Source of the DNA: Silicimonas algicola
GTDB taxonomy: Bacteria > Pseudomonadota > Alphaproteobacteria > Rhodobacterales > Rhodobacteraceae
Length of the DNA: 64,000 bases
Assembly (NCBI RefSeq): GCF_003148765.1
Contig: NZ_QGGV01000003.1
Span: 430,171 to 494,170, forward strand
Direction of reading: 5' to 3'
A program made the position numbers and the translations under genes. Under the pieces are notes generated by a model. It was not told the DNA's origin, searched no databases, and saw nothing but the letters and a program-made list of their open reading frames with translations. Shown one piece after another: positions 61,710-64,000 of this stretch (its first letter is position 1; each line of letters opens with the position of its first letter).

Positions 61710-62681
61710 ATGATCCATTCCATGCACGCACTGGTTGTAGAATCTCTAGGCGCCACGCCGACTTGGGGCGTCGTCGACCGTCCGGAACCCGGTGCTGGGC
61801 AGGTGCGGATCAAGGTAAAGGCCGCTGCGCTGAATTTTGCCGACACCTTGATGATCGACGGGACCTATCAAGAGACGCCGCCCTGCCCCTTCGTTCCCGG
61901 CATGGAAGTATGCGGACTTGTTGACGCCGTTGGCGAGGAATCGGGCAGATTTCGGACGGGCGAGCGAATCGCATCCTTCTGTGGGCATGGCGGGCTGGCG
62001 GAATTCGTTGTCGTGTCCGAGGATCGCTGCTTCCCAGTGCCGGACACGATGGACGACATCACGGCCGCCGCTTTCCCGATCGCCTATGGCACCTCTCACC
62101 TGGCACTGACACGCCGGGCGCGCCTGGCTGCGGGCGAAACTCTTGTCGTTCTCGGAGCGGCCGGTGGCGTCGGGCTGACGGCGGTCGAGATCGGCAAGGC
62201 CCTTGGCGCCCGCGTCGTGGCCGTAGCGCGTGGGGAGGCCAAGCGCGAGGCGGCACTGCGCGCGGGTGCGGATGTCGCCATCGATGCGGATACGCCCGAT
62301 CTGCGCGGGGCGCTGAAGACCGAAGGTCGGATCGACGTCGTCTACGACCCTGTCGGAGGCGCTGCGGGCGAGGCCGCGTTGCGCGCGCTGGCGCCCGAGG
62401 GGCGGTATATCATCATCGGCTTCGCATCCGGCGACCTGCCCTCGCTCCGTCCGAACCACCTCCTGGTGAAGAACGTCGATGTGATCGGCTTCTACTGGGG
62501 CGGCTACCGCGCCTTCGCTCCGGGTGTCCTGACAGACAGCCTGGCGCAACTGACGCGCTGGCACTCCGAAGGCAGGATCCGTCCCCACACCAGCCAGGTC
62601 CTTCCGATGGCGCAGGCGAACGACGGTCTCGATCTTCTGCGCCGACGCGAGGCGACGGGAAAGGTCGTGCTTACCCCGTAG
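61710..62681 (+). CDS. NADPH:quinone oxidoreductase family protein (zinc-type MDR)
   Basis: Medium-chain dehydrogenase/reductase of 323 residues lacking catalytic zinc ligands, as in quinone reductases. N-terminal GroES-like part with AALNFADTLMIDGTYQ and PFVPGMEVCGLVDAVG, then the NADPH motif VVLGAAGGVGLTAVEIGKALGA (GAAGGVGLTAVEIG) and the end QVLPMAQANDGLDLLRRREATGKVV. AGGA precedes the ATG; another ATG is four codons downstream. Substrate unknown. The stop overlaps the LysR gene by 11 bases. Confidence 0.9.
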   Translation: MIHSMHALVVESLGATPTWGVVDRPEPGAGQVRIKVKAAALNFADTLMIDGTYQETPPCPFVPGMEVCGLVDAVGEESGRFRTGERIASFCGHGGLAEFVVVSEDRCFPVPDTMDDITAAAFPIAYGTSHLALTRRARLAAGETLVVLGAAGGVGLTAVEIGKALGARVVAVARGEAKREAALRAGADVAIDADTPDLRGALKTEGRIDVVYDPVGGAAGEAALRALAPEGRYIIIGFASGDLPSLRPNHLLVKNVDVIGFYWGGYRAFAPGVLTDSLAQLTRWHSEGRIRPHTSQVLPMAQANDGLDLLRRREATGKVVLTP

Positions 62682-63540
62682 CCGCAAGTTGCGGGGCCAT
62701 GAACGACCGCCGGACGAGACCGACCAGATCCTCCAGCACCTCGCTGCGACCCTGTGAGGCCACGTAGAAGTTTATCTTCCGTGTCCCGAGATCGGGCAAG
62801 GCGCCCCCATGCGACACTTGGAACAACTGCGGCACCGCGCCGGCAAGCTGCGCGGTCACGGCGAGATCCGCGACGACGGTCGCCTCGACGGTACGCGAAC
62901 TGTCGGAATCGATGCTCATCTCCCACGGCACGCCAGCGCGGTCGAGTGATGCGATCATGCCCTTGCGGAACTGGCACTTCGGCTGCGACGCCAGCGGCAG
63001 GGGTCGACGCTGCCATGCCACGCCATCCTTGGCACCGTACCACAGAAGCGGCTTCTCGGTCAGCGTCTCGCCGCCCGGGTCGCAGTGATCCTCGGTCGTC
63101 AGGATCAGGTCGCATTCGCCCCGTGCGAACATCTCCTTCAAGCGCAGCGTGTACGACGACAGAAGCTGGACCTTCATCCTCGGATGCTCGACGTGGAAGA
63201 AGCGCAGGACCGGCGGGATCGCGGGATAGACGATGTCGCTCGGGACGCCGAGGACCAGCGTGCCCTCGTAAGCCACATCGGTCATCCGGTTCATCACCTC
63301 GTCGTTCAGGGCGAGGATCTTGCGCCCGTAACTCAGAAGCTGCTCGCCCGCCGTGGTCAGCCCGACGCCCCGCCCTGTCCGGTCGAGAAGCTGCTGGTCG
63401 AGGCTTTCCTCGAGCCGCTTGAGCTGCATAGACACCGCGGACTGGGTCAGGTTCAGGACCGCCGAAGCCTTGGTGACGCCGCCTGTGTCGGCCACGGCCA
63501 CGAACGAGCGGACGGCAGTCAGGTCGAGGTTCCGAGGCAT
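62671..63540 (-). CDS. LysR-family transcriptional regulator
   Basis: Regulator of 289 residues. N-terminal winged helix (about 1-62) with TKASAVLNLTQSAVSMQLKRLEESL and the ELLSYGRKILALNDEV hinge. The effector domain (about 90-285) is of the periplasmic-binding type. It starts MPRNLDLTAVRSFVAVADTGG. Effector and targets are unknown. It is convergent with the oxidoreductase and divergent from the DUF1127 gene, which would be a natural target. Confidence 0.92.
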   Translation of the reverse strand: MPRNLDLTAVRSFVAVADTGGVTKASAVLNLTQSAVSMQLKRLEESLDQQLLDRTGRGVGLTTAGEQLLSYGRKILALNDEVMNRMTDVAYEGTLVLGVPSDIVYPAIPPVLRFFHVEHPRMKVQLLSSYTLRLKEMFARGECDLILTTEDHCDPGGETLTEKPLLWYGAKDGVAWQRRPLPLASQPKCQFRKGMIASLDRAGVPWEMSIDSDSSRTVEATVVADLAVTAQLAGAVPQLFQVSHGGALPDLGTRKINFYVASQGRSEVLEDLVGLVRRSFMAPQLAATG

Positions 63541-63667
63541 ATCACTCTCCGTGATGAATGGGATCAGAAGAATTCGTTTTCAAAATGTATCAGGAGGGCC
63601 CATATCCATCAAGCACGATGATGAAAGGATCTCGACGCACCCACGCTCGACAACAGGACATAGACAC

Positions 63668-63895
63668 ATGACGACAATGACCCACACCCCCCGCTCCGCC
63701 CTCTTCCCCGTTATTCTGACGGCCCGCCTCGGTGTGCTCGACCGTCTTCTGACGCTTCATTCGATCTATAACGAGCGCCGCGCGCTCGCGCAGATGGATG
63801 CGTCGCGTCTGTCCGATATCGGCGTCACGCGCAGCGCCGCCCGCGCTGAATCGCGCCGCGCTGCCTGGGATGCGCCCGAACGCTGGACGCGCTGA
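63668..63895 (+). CDS. DUF1127 domain protein
   Basis: Small basic protein of 75 residues. The DUF1127 part is NERRALAQMDASRLSDIGVTRSAARAESRR near the C terminus (Arg-rich, with the L-x-x-M-D/R-x-L-x-D-I-G-V/L motif). In other alphaproteobacteria such proteins affect phosphate and carbon metabolism and RNA handling. AGGAC precedes the ATG. It is the only gene between LysR and the window edge; 63896-64000 shows no further gene. Confidence 0.87.
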   Translation: MTTMTHTPRSALFPVILTARLGVLDRLLTLHSIYNERRALAQMDASRLSDIGVTRSAARAESRRAAWDAPERWTR

Positions 63896-64000
63896 GGCGC
63901 GACCGGCGGTCACACCCCTGAAAAACAGTCTGTTCCCGGAACCGTGGCGGTTGAAATCATGTCCGTCTCTGCCAATATGCGCAGGGACGGACGGGTTTCC

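Overview
The window is a high-GC chromosomal segment of an alphaproteobacterium, almost certainly a member of the Rhodobacterales (Rhodobacteraceae/roseobacter group). The evidence is a CtrA-type regulator beside SciP (DUF1153), an Usg-family protein, PAS_5, DUF6614 and DUF1127 proteins, an HWE-family histidine kinase, TrmFO, a class II DAHP synthase, and LpxI in place of LpxH. All of it looks like core chromosome. I see no insertion sequence, prophage, CRISPR array, rRNA or tRNA.

Layout. 1-332 is the 3' end of tsf, followed by about 440 bp without a gene. 772-8133 (minus) is a complete phosphate-starvation block, phoR-pstSCAB-phoU-phoB, with a PHO box of three 11-bp units before pstS. 8309-17287 holds a coupled yicC-gmk-carbonic-anhydrase-like-PLP enzyme operon (minus), a PAS_5 protein and an HWE kinase (plus), DAHP synthase (minus), and a GlxA-type regulator with a methyltransferase (plus). 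17298-25831 holds an MFS transporter, YpfJ, a DedA-like protein with DsbB, Usg, gyrA and three little-known proteins. 25872-28656 is a coupled trmFO-methyltransferase-gluQ set. 28718-34245 holds hisI, a NifU-like scaffold, a tiny membrane protein with a LexA box upstream, recG and ligA. 34406-35493 holds ctrA, which carries a one-base frameshift in this sequence, and sciP. 35627-50278 is mnmA (plus) followed by the large envelope block transcribed on the minus strand: pyrH-S41 peptidase-dtd-frr-uppS-cdsA-dxr-rseP-(41-aa membrane protein)-bamA-skp-fabZ-lpxA-lpxI-lpxB. 50354 to the end holds miaA, transporters, a YmdB-type phosphoesterase, fthC-mgtE, two purine deaminases with a HisN-type phosphatase, an XRE regulator, a quinone oxidoreductase, a LysR regulator and a DUF1127 protein.

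How the genes work together. The pho block senses and imports phosphate. The envelope block takes isoprenoid (dxr, uppS), phospholipid (cdsA), lipid A (fabZ, lpxA, lpxI, lpxB) and outer-membrane protein assembly (bamA, skp, rseP) together with ribosome recycling and UMP kinase. Many neighbours overlap by the four bases ATGA or GTGA, which suggests translational coupling.

Best leads for new biology: (1) a 39-57 residue membrane protein at 29772-29891 with a perfect GAAC-N7-GAAC LexA box just upstream, a candidate SOS-induced division inhibitor functionally like Caulobacter SidA; (2) the frameshifted ctrA beside intact sciP; (3) a TTAAC-N4-GGTTAC motif shared by the ctrA and pstS upstream regions; (4) three convergent gene pairs whose stop codons overlap in the rare tetramer CTAG; (5) several very small membrane proteins with their own signals. 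The sequence was read by eye. Family assignments come from recognised motifs and have not been checked by database search.
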